Assembly: GCA_041685145.1 (NCBI GenBank)
Contig: JAWLGJ010000048.1
Location: forward strand, 1 to 21,094
Direction of reading: 5' to 3'
Length of the DNA: 21,094 nucleotides
Origin: JAWLGJ01 sp041685145
GTDB taxonomy: Bacteria; Pseudomonadota; Alphaproteobacteria; Rhodospirillales; Magnetospirillaceae
Part shown: piece after piece, positions 7,181-14,603 of the stretch
Layout: each line of letters starts with the position of its first letter
How positions within the stretch are numbered: the first letter of the stretch is position 1
Notes under the pieces: model-generated
Database searches by the model: none
Seen by the model: only the letters and a program-made list of their open reading frames with translations
Told to the model about the DNA's origin: nothing
Position numbers and translations under genes: made by a program

Positions 7181-7912
7181 GTGAGTGAGGCCGGGCCGCA
7201 TCTGCTGTTCTGCGGCGACCCCCACGGCGATTTCACCGCTCTGCGCCGGGCGGTGGCGCGGGCGCGGCCCGCCGCCGTCGTGCTGCTGGGCGATCTCGAC
7301 CTGGAGCGCCCGGCGGCCGAGGAATTCGCCGACGTCATCGCCGCCGGCATCGCCGTGCTGTGGGTGCCGGGCAACCACGATGCCCAGGCGACGCGCTGGC
7401 ACCACCATCTGATCGCCGGCGGGCTGGGAGCGGGGGCGCTGCACGGGCGGGTGCTGTCGGTGGGCGGCGCGCGGCTGGCGGGGCTGGGCGGCATCTTCAT
7501 GGAGGCAGTGTGGCGCCCCGGCGCCGCCCCCGGGCGGCCGCCCTGGCGCACGGCGGCGGAGTGGCTGGCCGCGCATCCGGAGCACGACACGCTGCCGGGG
7601 CTGCTGCGCGGCGCCATCTGGCCGGCCGATTACGACCGCGTCGCCGCGCTGGCCGCCGACATCCTCGTCTGCCATGACGCCCCAGCCAGCCACCGCAAGG
7701 AATATGGCGCACTCGACGCCCTGGCCGCCGCCGTGGGCGCGCGGCTGATCGTCCACGGCCACCACCACGAGTCCTATGCGGCCACGCTGGGCAATGGCGT
7801 GCGGGCGGTGGGGGTGGCCAACCGCGCCACCTGGCGCCTGCCGCTGGCGGACGCCGTCACGCCGGCGCCAGACACGCCGCCAGATCGGCCGCCAGTTCCC
7901 GCATCAGGGTGA
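7181..7912 (+). CDS. Calcineurin-like metallophosphoesterase
   Basis: This 243-residue predicted phosphoesterase has all the metal-binding motifs in order: GDPHGD (D13, H15), GDLDLE (D38), GNHDA (N65, H66, D67), CHDAP (H165) and GHHHE (193-196). It therefore looks catalytically intact, with a two-metal centre. It has no signal peptide and is likely cytoplasmic. Its substrate (nucleotide, phosphoprotein or other) cannot be deduced. The start is a GTG with no convincing Shine-Dalgarno; coupling to the ribbon-helix-helix gene 23 nt upstream would explain this, and the family start just before the (L)FCGDPHGD block fits. The last 25 or so residues are Pro-rich and lie in the 56-nt tail overlap with znuA. 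Confidence 0.88.
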   Translation: MSEAGPHLLFCGDPHGDFTALRRAVARARPAAVVLLGDLDLERPAAEEFADVIAAGIAVLWVPGNHDAQATRWHHHLIAGGLGAGALHGRVLSVGGARLAGLGGIFMEAVWRPGAAPGRPPWRTAAEWLAAHPEHDTLPGLLRGAIWPADYDRVAALAADILVCHDAPASHRKEYGALDALAAAVGARLIVHGHHHESYAATLGNGVRAVGVANRATWRLPLADAVTPAPDTPPDRPPVPASG

Positions 7913-8810
7913 CGTAGAGCCCCGGCCCCGGTTGCAGGCGCGCCCCCAGCGGGTCCAGGGTGCCGGAGCGGGCGCCGGTGCCCTCGACGACGGTGGCCAC
8001 CAGCGCCGGTTCGAACTGCGGCTCGGCAAAGACGCAGACCGCGCCCTGCTCGGCGATGCGCCGGCGCAGGTCGGTCAGGCTGCGGATGCCGGGCCGGCGC
8101 TCGGGGTCCACCGCCACCGCGCCCACCGCCCGCAGGCCGAAACGGCGTTCGAAATACTGGAAACCGTCGTGGAAGACGACGAAGGGCACCCCCGCCAGCG
8201 GGCGCAGCCGCGCCGTCAGCTCCGCCTCCAGCGCCGCCAGCCGCGCGTCGAGGGCGGCGGCGTTGGCGGCGTAGCGCCCCGCATTGGCGGGGTCGGCCTC
8301 GGCCAGCGCCGCCGCCATCGCGCGCGCCCAGGCGCGGGCATTGGCCGGGTCCAGCCACATATGCGGGTCCAGCCCGTGGTCCTCGTGCCCTTGGTTCTCG
8401 TGCCCGTCGTCCCCGTTCTCGTGGCCGTGACCGTCGTCGGCCGGCCAGGCGCCGCCGGCACGCGCCGCCAGCCGCCGCACGCCGTCGGCCTCGGCCAGAA
8501 CGACGACTTGCGCCGCCGTCGCCAGCCCGCGCAGCGGCTGGTTCAGGAAGGTCTCCAGATTGTCGGCGACCCGGAAGACCAGCTCCGCCTGGCGCAGCGC
8601 CGCCGCCTGCGAGGGCGCGAGGGCGAAGGCGTGCGGCGAGGCGCCGGGCGGCAGCAGCAGCGTCGGCGCCGCCACCCCCTCCATCACCGCCGCCAGCAGC
8701 GCGTGTACCGGCGCAATCGAGGCCACCGCCTTGGGCGGCGCGGCGGCGGCGCCCGGCGACCACGCCAGCGACAGCAGCGCCACAACGGCGGCAACACGGC
8801 GTAGGCGCAT
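7857..8810 (-). CDS. znuA: Zinc ABC transporter, periplasmic zinc-binding protein
   Basis: This is the 317-residue solute-binding protein that captures Zn2+ in the periplasm and delivers it to ZnuBC. It has a signal peptide (1-24, ending GAAAA before PPKAV). The zinc ligands of the cluster A-I family are visible: H60 (GASPHAF), H150 (DPHMW), H214 (VFHDGFQYF) and probably D286 (GTLDPLG). A His/Asp/Glu-rich loop occupies residues 125-146, typical of zinc rather than manganese binders. C259 and C313 match the conserved disulfide of ZnuA. The ATG at 8810 has GGGGAG upstream. It is divergent from zur-znuC-znuB, with a Zur-box-like site between, so zinc-dependent repression is expected. Confidence 0.95.
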   Translation of the reverse strand: MRLRRVAAVVALLSLAWSPGAAAAPPKAVASIAPVHALLAAVMEGVAAPTLLLPPGASPHAFALAPSQAAALRQAELVFRVADNLETFLNQPLRGLATAAQVVVLAEADGVRRLAARAGGAWPADDGHGHENGDDGHENQGHEDHGLDPHMWLDPANARAWARAMAAALAEADPANAGRYAANAAALDARLAALEAELTARLRPLAGVPFVVFHDGFQYFERRFGLRAVGAVAVDPERRPGIRSLTDLRRRIAEQGAVCVFAEPQFEPALVATVVEGTGARSGTLDPLGARLQPGPGLYVTLMRELAADLAACLAPA

Positions 8811-8847
8811 GATGGTCTCCCCATTCGGCGTTGCCCGGCGGCGGCAA

Positions 8848-8864
8848 ATGTTACAGTATAACGT
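8848..8864. promoter_or_regulatory. Zur-box-like palindrome between znuA and zur
   Basis: ATGTTACA-G-TATAACGT is a 17-bp imperfect palindrome (6 of 8 arm positions paired) resembling GTTATA-type Zur boxes of alphaproteobacteria. It contains -10-like hexamers for both directions: TATAAC (8857-8862, +) and TATACT (8855-8860, - strand). Zinc-bound Zur binding here would block both znuA and zur-znuCB. Confidence 0.7.
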
Positions 8865-8880
8865 AACCAGCGCAAGCCGC

Positions 8881-8884
8881 GGAG
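8881..8884 (+). promoter_or_regulatory. Ribosome binding site supporting the TTG start of zur
   Basis: GGAG lies 8 nt before TTG at 8893. The competing ATG at 8848 would lie inside the Zur box and upstream of any plausible transcription start, so TTG is preferred. Confidence 0.5.
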
Positions 8885-8892
8885 AAGCAGCC

Positions 8893-9378
8893 TTGACCGT
8901 TCTTTCGCCCACCGGCCCCTGCGGCGGCCGCCACGAGCGCTGCGTCGAGGCCGCCCTGGCCCGTGCCCAGGAGGTGTGCCGCCGCCGCGGCCTGCGCCTG
9001 ACGCCCATCCGCCGCCGCGTCCTGCAACTGGTCTGGGAGGACCACCGGCCGGTGGGCGCCTATGACCTGCTCGACCGCCTGCGCGCCGAGGGCTGGGGCT
9101 CGGCGCCGCCGCTGGTCTATCGGGCGCTCTCCTTCCTGGCGGCGCAGGGGCTGGTGCACCGGCTGTCCAGCGTCAACGCCTTCGTCGGCTGCCCGCGCGG
9201 CGGCGAGCGCCACGGCGCCCAGTTCCTGATCTGCGGCGACTGCGGCGGCGTCGAGGAGATCGTCGACCGCCGCCTCGACGATGGCATCGCGGCGGCGGCG
9301 GCGGCGCGGGGATTCGTTGTCGCGGCGCCGATGGTCGAGATCGCCGGGAGCTGCGCCCGCTGCGCGGCGGCGGCATGA
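8893..9378 (+). CDS. zur: Zinc uptake regulator Zur (Fur family repressor)
   Basis: This 161-residue Fur-family repressor senses cytoplasmic zinc and shuts off zinc uptake. The winged-helix part contains LRLTPIRRRVLQLVWEDHRP and the recognition segment APPLVYRALSFLAAQGLVHR, closely matching E. coli Zur. The structural zinc site is C114-x2-C117 and C154-x2-C157. H89, C100, H107 and E122 correspond to the regulatory zinc ligands of E. coli Zur (H77, C88, H96, E111). That set, with the znu neighbours, separates it from Fur or PerR. The start is TTG 8893 with GGAG upstream. The stop overlaps the znuC start as ATGA, so zur leads the znuCB operon and is probably self-regulated through the upstream palindrome. 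Confidence 0.95.
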   Translation: MTVLSPTGPCGGRHERCVEAALARAQEVCRRRGLRLTPIRRRVLQLVWEDHRPVGAYDLLDRLRAEGWGSAPPLVYRALSFLAAQGLVHRLSSVNAFVGCPRGGERHGAQFLICGDCGGVEEIVDRRLDDGIAAAAAARGFVVAAPMVEIAGSCARCAAAA

Positions 9379-10142
9379 ACGCCGCGCTCATCGAGGCCAG
9401 CGGCCTGGGCTGGCGCCGCGGCGGGCGGGAGATCCTCGCCGACGTCGACCTTCGCGTCGAGGCGGGCCGCATCCTGACCATCGTCGGCCCCAACGGCGCC
9501 GGCAAGACCACCCTGCTGCGGCTGCTGATGGGCCTGCAAAAACCCACCGCCGGGCGGGTGCGCCGGGTGCCGGGGCTGACCGTCGGCTATGTGCCGCAGA
9601 GCTTTTCCGTCGATCCCATCATGCCGCTCCCGGTGTGGCGCCTGATGGGCCTGACGCGGCCGGCGGCCCGCGACGCCATTGCCGCCGCCCTGGCCGAGGT
9701 CGGCGCCGAGGCGCTGATCGACGCCGATGTCGGCACGCTGTCCGGCGGCGAACAGCGCCGCGTGCTGCTGGCCCGCGCCATCCTGCGCCGGCCGCGGGTG
9801 CTGTTCCTGGACGAGCCCACCCAGGGCGTCGACTTCGCCGGCGAGATCGCCCTCTACCGCCTCATCGCCGCCCTCAGGGAGCGGCTGGACTGCGCCGTGG
9901 TGATGGTGTCGCACGACCTGCATGTGGTGATGGCCGCCACCGACCAGGTGATCTGCCTCGACGGCCGCGTCTGTTGCGCCGGCCGCCCCGAGGCGGTGCG
10001 CGAGGATCCGAACTATCGCCGCCTGTTCGGCCGCGCCGCCGCCGATGTCGCCCTCTACCACCACGACCATCCGCACACCCACGGCCCCGAGGGCGCGGCC
10101 TGCCCGCTGCCGCCGTTCGGCGGCGCCGCCGGCGAGCGCTGA
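9375..10142 (+). CDS. znuC: Zinc ABC transporter, ATP-binding protein
   Basis: This 255-residue cytoplasmic ATPase energises the ZnuB channel. Walker A GPNGAGKTT (38-46), the signature LSGGE (122-126), Walker B LFLDEP (D146, E147) and the switch SHD (H180) are all intact. After the ATPase core the C-terminus has a short His-rich patch, YHHDHPHTHG (228-237), which is common in alphaproteobacterial ZnuC and may bind zinc. Its start overlaps the zur stop by 4 nt and znuB begins 4 nt after its stop, so the three genes form one operon. Confidence 0.95.
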   Translation: MNAALIEASGLGWRRGGREILADVDLRVEAGRILTIVGPNGAGKTTLLRLLMGLQKPTAGRVRRVPGLTVGYVPQSFSVDPIMPLPVWRLMGLTRPAARDAIAAALAEVGAEALIDADVGTLSGGEQRRVLLARAILRRPRVLFLDEPTQGVDFAGEIALYRLIAALRERLDCAVVMVSHDLHVVMAATDQVICLDGRVCCAGRPEAVREDPNYRRLFGRAAADVALYHHDHPHTHGPEGAACPLPPFGGAAGER

Positions 10143-10146
10143 CGCC

Positions 10147-10965
10147 GTGGACATCCTGTTGCAGGATTTCGTGCTGCGCGCCCTGGCGGCGGGCCTGGGG
10201 GTGGCGGCGGTGGCGGGGCCGCTGGGCTGCCTGGTGGTGTGGCGGCGGATGGCCTATTTCGGCGACACCATGGCCCATGCCGCGCTGCTGGGCGTCGCGC
10301 TCGGCCTGCTGGCGGGGGTGCCGCTGCCGCTGGGAGTGCTGGCGGTGGGGGCGGTGGTGGCGCTGATGATGGCGGCGCTGATGGCACAGGGGCGCTGGGG
10401 CTCGGACACGCTGTTGGGCATTTTTTCCCATACCGCCCTGGCCCTGGGTTTGGTGGCGCTGGGTCTGATGGCCGAGGTCCGCGTCGACCTGCTGGGCTAT
10501 CTATTCGGCGACATCCTTGCCGTCACCCCGGCGCGGCTGGGGTGGATCTATGCCGGCGGCGGCGCGGTGCTGGCGGTGCTGCTGCTGCTGTGGCGGCCGC
10601 TGGTCGCCGCCACCGTCGCCCCCGACCTCGCCCAGGCCGAGGGCGTGCCGGTGGCGGCGCTGCGGGTGGTGTTCATGCTGCTTATCGCCGTGGTGGTGGC
10701 GGTGGCGATGCAGATCGTCGGCGTGCTGCTGATCACGGCGCTGCTCATCATTCCGGCGGCGGCGGCCCGCGGCCTGGCGCGCGGTCCCGAGGCGATGGCG
10801 CTGCTGGCGGCGCTGCTGGGGGCGGTGGCGGTGGCGGCGGGCATCGCCGCCTCGGCGCTGCTCGACACCCCCACGGGGCCGTCGATCGTCGTTGCCGCCG
10901 GGGCTCTGTTCGTCCTCGGCCTGGCGGCGCCCCCCCTGCGGGACGTGCTGCTGCGCCGCGACTGA
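10147..10965 (+). CDS. znuB: Zinc ABC transporter, permease protein
   Basis: This 272-residue inner-membrane permease of the ABC-3 family passes zinc from ZnuA into the cell. The start is GTG 10147, giving MDILLQDFVLRAL, 4 nt after the znuC stop; the Shine-Dalgarno is weak and translation is probably coupled. Family features include GCLVVWRRMAYFGDTMAHAA with the conserved G-D-T-x-A-H-A motif, LLGVALG, and GVLLITALLIIPAAAAR near the C-terminal third. About eight hydrophobic segments are visible. A hairpin just downstream may end the operon. Confidence 0.94.
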   Translation: MDILLQDFVLRALAAGLGVAAVAGPLGCLVVWRRMAYFGDTMAHAALLGVALGLLAGVPLPLGVLAVGAVVALMMAALMAQGRWGSDTLLGIFSHTALALGLVALGLMAEVRVDLLGYLFGDILAVTPARLGWIYAGGGAVLAVLLLLWRPLVAATVAPDLAQAEGVPVAALRVVFMLLIAVVVAVAMQIVGVLLITALLIIPAAAARGLARGPEAMALLAALLGAVAVAAGIAASALLDTPTGPSIVVAAGALFVLGLAAPPLRDVLLRRD

Positions 10966-10973
10966 GGCCCGCG

Positions 10974-11005
10974 CAGGGGCGCATCGCCGCGCCCCCTGTT
11001 CCTTT
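10974..11005 (+). terminator. Possible terminator of the zur-znuCB operon
   Basis: CAGGGGCGC (10974-10982) can pair with GCGCCCCCTG (10989-10998), leaving one bulged C and a 6-nt loop. It is followed by TTCCTTT, a weak T-rich tract. It lies 8 nt after the znuB stop. Confidence 0.4.
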
Positions 11006-11031
11006 GCGCGCCGCGACCGTATGATCGGGCC

Positions 11032-12834
11032 ATGACCCGCGACGCCGCACCGCCCGACCTTTCGCGCCTGCTGGACGCGCCGCCGCCGCCGCCCACCGGC
11101 GGGCGCCGCCTGTTGGCGGGCGCCGCCGGCGGGCTGCTGCTGGTGGTGCTGGCGGCGGCGCTGGCGCTGGCGGTGGCCCTGGAGCAACGCCGCGCCGAGC
11201 GCCTGGCGGCGGTGGAGCAGCGCCAGCAGGCCCTGGCGCAGGCCCTGGCGCGGGCGGTGGCGGATTGGCTGGACGACGCGCTGCCGGGAGGCCTTGTTGC
11301 CGAAGCCGTCGCCCTCGGCCCGGTGCGGGCGGGCGCGGACGGCCTGCGCCTGGAGGCGGTGCCGGCGGCGGGCGCCGAGGGGAACGCGCGCACGCGGACG
11401 GTGGCGGTGGGCGCGGGGCTGCAGGCGGTGCTGGCCCCCGGCGCCCTGGCCCAGCCCGGCGAGCGGGCCCGGCTGGTGCAGACGGTGGACGGGCGCGTGC
11501 AGGAGATTCGCGCCGACGAGGGCCGGCTGGTGACGCTGCGGGGGCTTGACGGCCGCGACGTGCCGTTCGCGATGCGTGGCGCGGTGCGGGGCGAGGGGCC
11601 GGTGTTCTCGCTCGGCGTCGCGGTGCCGGGGACCGACTGGCTGGTGGTGCAGGAGATCGACGCCGGCGCCGCCCTGGCGCCGGTGGCCGCCTTCCGCCGC
11701 GCCGCCGTCGGCGGCACCGCCCTGGGGGCGCTGCTTCTGGCGGCGGGGGTCGGCGCCTATTGGTGGCAGCGGTACAGCGAGCACAACCGCCGCCTCGCCG
11801 AGCATTACCGCGACCTGGCGGCGCGCGTCGATGCCCAGCGGCAGGTGTTCGACGGCATCAACAACGCCGTGCGCGAGCATATCGGCCTCAAGGGGCCCGA
11901 TGGCCGCTACCATTACGTCAACCCGGCCTTCGCCGCCGCCCTGGGGCGGCCGGCGGCCGAGGTGCTCGGCCTCGACGACGCCGCCATTTTCGGCGCCGAG
12001 GGCGCGGCGGTGCTCGCGGCGCTGGACGCCCGCGCCGTCGAGACCGGCGAGGCGCACGCCCCCGAGGCCGAGTTCCTGCTCGACGGCCGGCCGCACATCC
12101 TGGAGATCTCGCGCGCCCGCCTGCTGGCGCCGGCCGGCACCGTCAAGGGCATCGTCACCGTGGCGCGGGACGTCACCCAGTTGGCGCAGCAGCGCCGCGC
12201 CCGCGAACGCGCCCGCGAGAACACCATCGCCGCGCTGGTGCACACGGTGGAGATGAGCGACCCTCATCTGGCCGGGCACGCGCGGCTGGTGCGCCGCTAC
12301 GCCCTGGCGATCGCCGAGGCGATGGACCTGCCCGAGCGCGACCGCGCCACCCTCGACATCGCCGCCACCCTGGCGCAGGTCGGCAAGCTGTCGGTGCCCC
12401 GCGAGATTCTCGCCAAGCCCGGCCGCCTGAGCCCCGAGGAGATCACCGTCATGCAGTCGCATGTCGAACACGCCTCGCGGGTGCTGCGGGACATCGATTT
12501 CGACGGCCTGCCGGTGCACGACACCGTCTATGCCATGTATGAACGCCTGGACGGGCAGGGCTATCCGCGTGGGCTGAAAAACGGCGAGATTCCGCTGCTG
12601 GCGCGCATCCTGGGCGCCGCCGACGTCTTCGCGGCCCGCATCCGGCCGCGCTCCTACCGCGCCCCCATCGGCCCCGACGAAGCGCTGTCGGTGCTGGCGA
12701 TGAACGCCCCCGCCCGCTACGACCCCGAGGTGGTGGCGGCGCTGCGCGCGGTGCTGGACGGCGAGGCCGGGGCGCCGGCGCCCGAGGGCGCGACGGACGC
12801 CGACACGCTTTTGTTGCCGAACGGCAACGAATAA
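11032..12834 (+). CDS. Membrane sensor with PAS and degenerate HD-GYP domain
   Basis: This is a 600-residue inner-membrane signalling protein. It has a first membrane segment (about 26-50), a periplasmic sensor region (51-220), a second membrane segment (222-243), a short linker helix, a PAS domain (about 270-385, with GPDGRYHYVNPAFAAALG) and an HD-GYP-like output domain (395-580). HD-GYP enzymes normally hydrolyse cyclic di-GMP. Here the HD motif (LHDIGK) reads LAQVGK at 447-452 and the HHE of HHExxDGxGYP reads MYE at 502-504. The scaffold is preserved: H416, KPGRLSPEE, H477, LDGQGYPRGL and D531 remain. It is therefore probably non-catalytic, perhaps a binder or adaptor (inference). The start at 11032 has only a weak ribosome site. 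It stands alone, convergent with htrA. Confidence 0.85.
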   Translation: MTRDAAPPDLSRLLDAPPPPPTGGRRLLAGAAGGLLLVVLAAALALAVALEQRRAERLAAVEQRQQALAQALARAVADWLDDALPGGLVAEAVALGPVRAGADGLRLEAVPAAGAEGNARTRTVAVGAGLQAVLAPGALAQPGERARLVQTVDGRVQEIRADEGRLVTLRGLDGRDVPFAMRGAVRGEGPVFSLGVAVPGTDWLVVQEIDAGAALAPVAAFRRAAVGGTALGALLLAAGVGAYWWQRYSEHNRRLAEHYRDLAARVDAQRQVFDGINNAVREHIGLKGPDGRYHYVNPAFAAALGRPAAEVLGLDDAAIFGAEGAAVLAALDARAVETGEAHAPEAEFLLDGRPHILEISRARLLAPAGTVKGIVTVARDVTQLAQQRRARERARENTIAALVHTVEMSDPHLAGHARLVRRYALAIAEAMDLPERDRATLDIAATLAQVGKLSVPREILAKPGRLSPEEITVMQSHVEHASRVLRDIDFDGLPVHDTVYAMYERLDGQGYPRGLKNGEIPLLARILGAADVFAARIRPRSYRAPIGPDEALSVLAMNAPARYDPEVVAALRAVLDGEAGAPAPEGATDADTLLLPNGNE

Positions 12835-12873
12835 GGCCGGATCGGCCCCGGCAAGACGGACCCGTCACCAGCC

Positions 12874-13036
12874 GCCGTTGAGGCGGCGGCCAAGCGCGCG
12901 GAGCGCGCGCCCGGCGAGGGGCATAATCGACTTCACGCCGTTGAGGCGGCGGCCAAGCGCGCGGAGCGCGCGCCCGGCGAGGGGCATATAATCGACTTCG
13001 CGCCGTTGAGGCGGCGGCCGAGCGCGCGGAGCGCGC
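12874..13036. repeat. Tandem repeat, 63-65 bp unit, about 2.5 copies
   Basis: Copies begin GCCGTTGAGGCGGCGGCC at 12874 (63 bp), 12937 (65 bp) and 13002 (35 bp, cut off at the htrA stop codon). Copies 1 and 2 differ by a 2-bp TA insertion in the AT-rich spacer (CATAATCG versus CATATAATCG) and by the base three from the unit's end or so (TTCAC versus TTCGC). Copy 3 has one substitution over 35 bp. Each unit holds a GC-rich palindrome (GCGCGC-GGA-GCGCGC) that could fold in RNA from either strand. The repeat fills most of the gap between two convergent genes, the usual site of REP-like or bidirectional terminator elements. The 12835-12873 stretch before it holds only a short GGCCG-GAT-CGGCC palindrome right after the upstream stop codon. 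Confidence 0.85.
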
Positions 13037-13038
13037 TC
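13020..13038 (-). terminator. Hairpin at the htrA 3' end (within repeat copy 3)
   Basis: GAGCGCGC pairs with GCGCGCTC across a 3-nt loop: 8 perfect base pairs that take in two bases of the htrA stop codon. There is no T-run after it, so it may stabilise or process the mRNA rather than terminate on its own. Confidence 0.4.
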
Positions 13039-14494
13039 AGCCGGCGCCCTCCTCGACGGGCAGGGCGACGAAGCTTTGCTGGTCCTCGCGCTGGCGCAGC
13101 ACCAGCACCGCCTCCTGGCCGCCCTCGCGGGCGGTGTCGATGGCCTCGGCGACCTGCTCGGGGCTCTGCACGGCCCGATCGCCGACGCGCATGATGACGT
13201 CGCCGGGCACCATGCCCTGGCGAAAGGCGGGGCTGCCGGGGGCGACGTCGGTGACGACGACGCCCTCGACCTCGGCGTCGATCCCCAACTCGGCGCGTGC
13301 CTCGGGCGTCAGTTCGGACAGCGACATGCCCAGCGGGCCGCTTTCGGGGACCGGCTGCGCCTCGGCCTGCTGCTGCGGCTCCTCCTCCAGAAGCGCGATG
13401 CGCGGCGCCAGGCTGAGTTGCTCGCCGTTGCGCCACAGGACCATTTCGGCGGGCTCGCCCACCGGCGCCTCGGCGACGGCGCGGGTGAGGTCGCGAACCT
13501 CCTCGATGGCGCGGTCGGCGAAGCGCAGGATGACGTCGCCCACCTCCACGCCGGCCTCGGCCGCCGGCGTGCCCTCGATGACGCTGCTGACCAGGGCGCC
13601 CTGGGCCTCGTCGAGGCCCAGCGCCCGGCCGATCTCGGGCGTGATTGGCTGGATCTGCACCCCCAGCCAGCCGCGGCGCACGCTGCCGGTGTCGCGAAGC
13701 TGGTCGATGACCGGCCGCGCAATGCTGGCCGGGATGGCGAAACCGATGCCGATGGAGCCGCCGGTGGGCGAGAAGATGGCGGTGTTGACGCCGATCACCC
13801 GCCCGTTCATGTCCAGCAGCGGGCCGCCGGAATTGCCGCGGTTGATGGCGGCGTCGGTCTGCAGGAACTCGTCATAGGGGCCGGCGCGGATGTCGCGGGC
13901 GCGCGCCGAGATCACCCCGGCGGTGACGCTGCCCCCCAGGCCGAAGGGATTGCCGATCGCCACCACCCAGTCGCCGATGGCGGCGCCCTCGCTTTCGCCC
14001 CATTGCAGCGCCGGCAGGGGCTCGTCGGTTTCCACTTGCAGCAGGGCGAGGTCGGTGCGGGCGTCGGTGCCCACTACCTCGGCGGCCAGGCGCGGCCCCT
14101 CGTCGAAGACCACCTCGATCTCGGCGGCGCCCTCGACGACGTGGGCGTTGGTGACCACGAAGCCCGAGGGGTCGATGACAAAGCCCGAGCCCAGGCCGCG
14201 CTGGGGCCCCGGCGGCGGCCGTTCGTCGAAGAAGCGGTCGAAGAAGTCCTCGCCGAAACGCTCGAAGAACTCCTCCATCCCCGGCGGCAGGGGGCCGCCG
14301 GGCCCCGGCCGGCCGGGGGCGGCGGCCCCTTGTTCCTGGGTGGGAACGCTGCTGACCACCGCCGGCCGGCCGGCTTCGGCCAGATGGCTGAATCCGTCCG
14401 GCGCGCCGCCGCGCGACTGGGCCAGGGCGGCGGGCGGTGCGACGGCGAGGCCGAGAACGGCGGCGAGGGCGATGACGAGTGGTGCGCGCATCAT
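13037..14494 (-). CDS. Periplasmic serine protease/chaperone, HtrA/DegP family
   Basis: This 485-residue protein degrades or refolds damaged envelope proteins. It has a signal peptide (1-25, PPAALA before QS), a Pro/Gly- and Phe/Asp-rich linker (50-99, including EEFFERFGEDFFDRFF, typical of DegP/MucD), and a trypsin-like domain with H118 (TNAHVV), D148 (RTDLALL) and S222 (GNSGGPL). Two PDZ domains follow (about 275-365 and 388-480). The N-terminal block normally reading PAVVNIS is PAVVSSV here. The start ATG 14494 has GGGAG 6 nt upstream and a second ATG follows directly. It is divergent from the hemerythrin gene, with an EcfG-like promoter at 14541-14566. DegP, DegQ and MucD cannot be separated by sequence alone, so no symbol is given. 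Confidence 0.95.
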   Translation of the reverse strand: MMRAPLVIALAAVLGLAVAPPAALAQSRGGAPDGFSHLAEAGRPAVVSSVPTQEQGAAAPGRPGPGGPLPPGMEEFFERFGEDFFDRFFDERPPPGPQRGLGSGFVIDPSGFVVTNAHVVEGAAEIEVVFDEGPRLAAEVVGTDARTDLALLQVETDEPLPALQWGESEGAAIGDWVVAIGNPFGLGGSVTAGVISARARDIRAGPYDEFLQTDAAINRGNSGGPLLDMNGRVIGVNTAIFSPTGGSIGIGFAIPASIARPVIDQLRDTGSVRRGWLGVQIQPITPEIGRALGLDEAQGALVSSVIEGTPAAEAGVEVGDVILRFADRAIEEVRDLTRAVAEAPVGEPAEMVLWRNGEQLSLAPRIALLEEEPQQQAEAQPVPESGPLGMSLSELTPEARAELGIDAEVEGVVVTDVAPGSPAFRQGMVPGDVIMRVGDRAVQSPEQVAEAIDTAREGGQEAVLVLRQREDQQSFVALPVEEGAG

Positions 14495-14540
14495 CGTGGG
14501 CTCCCGGTTGGTGGGGCGCGGCTGGTTCGGCTGCTGCGAT

Positions 14541-14566
14541 AACCCCCCGGCGGCGGGATTTGTTCC
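14541..14566 (-). promoter_or_regulatory. EcfG-like general-stress promoter candidate for htrA
   Basis: On the - strand, GGAAC (14566-14562) is followed after 17 bp by GGTT (14544-14541). The alphaproteobacterial EcfG consensus is GGAAC-N16/17-CGTT, so 8 of 9 positions match. The predicted transcript would start near 14534, about 40 nt before the htrA ATG. Confidence 0.5.
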
Positions 14567-14603
14567 GGCCATGCCGTCGCCGGCGGCCACAAGGGGGAGG
14601 GGC

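Noticed and set aside
6957..7912. Calling the RHH/phosphoesterase pair a toxin-antitoxin system
   Set aside because: The phosphoesterase has a normal house-keeping-type motif set and nothing indicates toxicity; only gene order supports the idea.
8848..8850. ATG as the zur start
   Set aside because: It lies inside the Zur-box palindrome, ahead of the likely transcription start, and adds residues unlike Zur. TTG 8893 has a ribosome site.
10501..12519. 672-codon - strand open frame opposite znuB and the PAS/HD-GYP gene
   Set aside because: Gln/Arg/His-rich translation without domains; the + strand carries two recognisable proteins.
12835..12847. GGCCG-GAT-CGGCC palindrome as a terminator of the PAS/HD-GYP gene
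   Set aside because: Only a 5-bp stem and no T-rich tract follows.
12874..13036. CRISPR-like array
   Set aside because: The 63-65 bp copies are contiguous with no unique spacers, there are only about 2.5 units, and no cas genes are present.
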